From Topomyia yanbarensis (lineage: Eukaryota > Arthropoda > Insecta > Diptera > Culicidae), in NCBI RefSeq assembly GCF_030247195.1, contig NC_080672.1, forward strand, positions 246,993,209 through 247,057,208: a DNA stretch of 64,000 bases, read 5' to 3'. Each line of letters begins with the position of its first letter. Position 1 is the stretch's first letter. A program made the translations under genes and the position numbers. Of this stretch, positions 61,111 to 64,000 are shown in pieces. Below the pieces are notes generated by a model. That model was given only the letters and a program-made list of their open reading frames with translations. It searched no databases and was not told the origin of the DNA.

Positions 61111-62099
61111 AAATTATATTTTTACAAACCATTTTCAATTATTCTTGATGATGAAAGCCATCATTTTTTTTTAAAAGTGCTGTATTAGGGCAGTTCACCA
61201 CTAACAATAATAATATATTCCATATTAAATATAAAAAGTGATTGAAATTTATTTTTATTATTCTGTAGTACGTACGCTATGTTAGCAATGTGAAAGGCAT
61301 TTTTTCTTATTTTTTAATGGGTCCATAGAAGTTAAATTTTAAGATAATTCTAAACTAAATATGAGTTAGAAAGGTGATCTGATTCGCAACGGATAGGTGA
61401 CCATTGATTCACCGTAAACCTCCTGAATTCGCGGTTGCGGCACGGAACGAATAAAATTGTGGTATAATCCTGTTTTTCGAATAAAATTGCTAATAAGAAA
61501 ATGAGGTCATGACAGTAGAAACATTTAACAGTAGTTACCACATTTTAATTATTTATGGCTTAGCGCTGCTCACAACTCCCAATGCTTCACAACCCCCCAA
61601 CGTCCCCTATTTCGAGGTGTGCCTGTACCTTGAAAAGTACAAAATGTTAGGACAATCTCGACAAACACGTTTGCTATTGAGTGGCATAATAAAACAAATA
61701 AAATCATCAGCTTGTTGATCACCTCAAACAAATTAGCATAACCAACAAATCACAAAAATATTTCAGGAGCCTGAAACCGGCGGCGCGCCCCTCTTAAAAT
61801 TAAATTTAACTATATTATGTATTTCTCTATAGAACTATTTATGTAAAATTTACCTCCAGAGCGCGCTGACACTAAAAAAGGTGTGATGTAGAAATCATCT
61901 GTCAAAACGCATGTGTATTATAAAGCGAGTGGAAAAAATCTTTTTTTTATATTAAAACGCTTATTTTAACATTCACAGACAACTGCAAACAGGTAATAAA
62001 AACAAAATCCTTTATGATAATATAATGTTCTGTACCTGGTGTAATAATAGATTTGGAGAAGATCACAAGAATCATTTTCCTTGACGTGGCGATCACAAC
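61111..62099 (+). other. Upstream region of the THAP gene
   Basis: No gene seen. AT-rich with a GC-rich patch (ACCGGCGGCGCGCCCC, about 61,777). The promoter should lie here, but no clear TATA/Inr pair could be chosen. Confidence 0.35.
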
Positions 62100-63379
62100 A
62101 TGGATAAATTTTGTATAGTACAAAGTTGTGGTAAACGAAGTTGTCAACTATTCCCTGTTCCTCATAAAGGCAGCAAAGTTTTCGGAAAATGGAGTAAATA
62201 TATGAAGCTAAGCGGTGAATCAAAACACAGAATATGTGGAAGTCATTTCAAGCCGAAGGATTTCATCATAGGTGAGCAGTCAAAAATTCCAACCGTGAAT
62301 ATTTGTTTATATGAATCTTTTTAAAACAGTCACAACCCAGAAATTGAATCGCACTGCAGTTCCATCGGTTTTTCCTTCCCATAGAGCTGTTGATGGAAAT
62401 GCGTTATCAAAACACGGATGTTGTTTTTTAACTTGCAAAACACGCAAGCAAAAATTTCTGAATCGTTTCCCTCCTGTAACTCGACCAAGCATTCGTCACA
62501 AGTGGATTGTAGCACTAGGGTTAATGGATCACGACATATCATGTTTGGGGCGCCTGCGTATTTGCCACAAACATTTTCAAGCAACAGATTTTTCAATTGG
62601 CAAGTATTCTATGGAAACTATATGCATATTCATAATTTAAACCATGTTTTTACAGAAACAAAACGGTATCTTAAACCAAACGCAGTTCCAAGTCTTAAAA
62701 TCAGGCCACTGATTTCGCTAAAAAGGAAAATTTACATCGAGAGAGGTAACACTGCAGAACAAACTCCAGAGCACGGATACGCAAAGTCTTAACTACCCAC
62801 GAAGTAGTGTAATGTGTTCTATCAAAGGATGCACGGCACAAGCAGGAAATGGAATCATGCTACATAAGGTTCCTCCGCCAAATGCAAATATCTTCATAAA
62901 GTGGGCTCGCGTTCTTAAATCGATACATTATCCTACAAAACATACACGTGTGTGTAGCAGGCACTTCTTGAAATCAGATTATACTGCAGGTTCTGATATA
63001 AACAGCATTTTTGAAATCAATTGACACGGATCTACTTACAGGTGGAAAGCGGTTAAGACCAGGATCATTTCCGACCCAATTCCTTACGACATCCCAAGCG
63101 CTTCAGATGTCGAATCCATACAAACGTACCTTTCGATCGTTCAAGCGGTTATCTAAAACGTCATCCAACCGAGATTCCGATTGTTACGAAGGAAGGACAT
63201 TAGTTAACAGCAGTCCGACATATACAAAGGATTCGCAAAGCGTGACAGGGAATGCTCCCATTGAAAATTCTTTATTAACTGGACATAGTACACACTCTGA
63301 AATCCCTGTATTAAACAAGCAAAATTATTCTACCGACGTAGAATTTGAAGAACACTTAGATCCATTTTGTCGTGACTAA
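62100..63379 (+). CDS. Triple THAP-domain protein gene (4 exons, one apparent frameshift)
   Basis: THAP domains are DNA-binding C2CH zinc fingers, also found in P-element-type transposases. Exon 1 (62100-62271) begins MDKFCIVQSCGKRSCQLFPV and ends ICGSHFKPKDFIIG. Exon 2 (62330-62599) opens KLNRTAVPSVF, then a second THAP (CCFLTCKTRKQKFLNRFPP to ICHKHFQATDFSIG). Exon 3 (62656-62989) opens KRYLKPNAVPSL and later holds a third THAP (MCSIKGCTAQAGNGIMLHKV to VCSRHFLKSDYTAG). Exon 4 (63042-63379) opens KRLRPGSFPTQF and ends in a Ser-rich acidic tail (EEHLDPFCRD). All three introns are phase 1 and cut each THAP at the same place; intron 2 uses GC-AG. Between modules 2 and 3 the frame shifts by +1 (stop at 62,789-62,791; ATG at 62,812), so either a gene break, a sequence error, or two genes. 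No transposase catalytic domain follows. Confidence 0.72.
62272..62329 (+). other. THAP gene intron 1 (58 bp, GT-AG)
   Basis: Donor ATAG|GTGAGC, acceptor TTAAAACAG|TC. It splits the first THAP after IIG, phase 1. The same position is used in modules 2 and 3. Confidence 0.75.
62600..62655 (+). other. THAP gene intron 2 (56 bp, GC-AG)
   Basis: Donor ATTG|GCAAGT, acceptor TTTTTACAG|AA. The GC donor otherwise fits consensus (GCAAGT). Reading on without splicing gives a stop 13 codons later, while splicing restores the expected THAP ending. Confidence 0.7.
62990..63041 (+). other. THAP gene intron 3 (52 bp, GT-AG)
   Basis: Donor GCAG|GTTCTG (weak), acceptor CTTACAG|GT. Phase 1, at the same module position as introns 1 and 2. 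Confidence 0.65.
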
Positions 63380-64000
63380 CGACTTACCTTTCAATATAGG
63401 GGCCCCTTTTCAAAATTTCGGCAGAAAAATGATGTAAGATTTTGAACGCTTATATCTTTTGTTGTACTGAATGGATTTAATCAATTTCTTCGGCATTTTG
63501 TCGAAAATATTTGTACCAATGTTGTATTAAATTTTGGAATATGTAGGACATTCATTATCAACGGAAAAATAGTGTTTTGAAAAATCTTTCGAAAACGACT
63601 CGGAAAAGTGAAAATTTTCAGCCCATCCCGCACAGAGCCTTCAAAATGGTGCAGCAAATGAACAATAAAATAATGAAAAGTTTATATATAGGTTCACTAC
63701 ATGTTTGTTCCTTTGATTATTCGTATTGGGTTGCTTGACGAGAGCAGTTGGTGGGGGAAAGCCGGCATATTAGTTTTGGTTATGCCGTTAGAAGCCGGAC
63801 GGAAAGGAAAGGCTCATGCACGCCACGAGAACGAGCGAGAAAGCGATAGTAGTGCATATTAGCGAAAGCGTTACGTACATTTTGAACCTTAATAACTTTT
63901 CTTCTACTAAACGGATTGCCAATCTTGTTTCATAAATCGGAAGGAAAACGTTCAACGCTTGCTACCGATACGTTGTTTGCTATATAAAATTTGTTTAAAT
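63380..64000 (+). other. 3' flank of the THAP gene
   Basis: No gene recognised. AATAAA-type motifs near 63,664 could serve polyadenylation. GAACGAGCGAGAAAGCG near 63,830 is unremarkable. Confidence 0.3.

Overview
This window looks like repeat-dense, AT-rich insect nuclear DNA, most likely from a mosquito. That guess rests on the mix of families seen: 5'-truncated non-LTR retrotransposons of Jockey/CR1 and R1 type, very many miniature inverted-repeat (foldback) elements with readable target-site duplications (TSDs), THAP zinc-finger coding sequence, a DDX19/Dbp80 helicase relic, and short introns of about 52-62 bp with GT-AG borders. I could not search a database, so the species is not fixed. 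No operons, tRNAs, rRNAs or CRISPR arrays were seen.

Layout. 1-10,860: a unit of about 3.1 kb present at 1-3128 and 6061-9178, nearly identical, each ending in a long (TA)n tract. The second tract is followed by a 1.3 kb inverted copy of the unit's end, making a large palindrome with (TA)n at its centre. A diverged, MITE-poor relative lies at 46,540-49,150 and serves as an empty-site reference. 10,860-18,390: a field of MITEs, including a triple nest (15,141-16,529: element in element in element) and a double nest (17,215-18,379). 18,990-21,900: a truncated retrotransposon RT, then an eroded gag-like ORF1. 22,500-27,460: short foldback elements, a 717-bp tandem duplication carrying a DnaJ pseudogene, and a broken minus-strand gene of unknown family.

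27,460-36,480 is mostly featureless AT-rich DNA with a few MITEs and a hidden minus-strand C2H2 zinc-finger fragment. 36,480-38,330 holds coding-like exons of an unrecognised Gln-rich gene, cut by an R1-clade retrotransposon (38,751-41,110). 43,720-49,972 is an intron-containing pseudogene of the mRNA-export helicase DDX19/Dbp80, whose last exon sits about 4.3 kb from the previous one because its intron has filled with repeats. 50,904-53,696 is a 5'-truncated but otherwise open non-LTR retrotransposon (845 codons). 53,700-62,000 is intergenic, with a TATCGATAC-rich hAT-like element and smaller foldbacks. 62,100-63,379 is a THAP-domain gene with three tandem THAP modules, each split by an intron at the same place.

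The only candidates for functional coding sequence are the THAP gene (one apparent frameshift), possibly the Gln-rich exons, and the retrotransposon ORF. The rest is mobile DNA and decayed gene copies.
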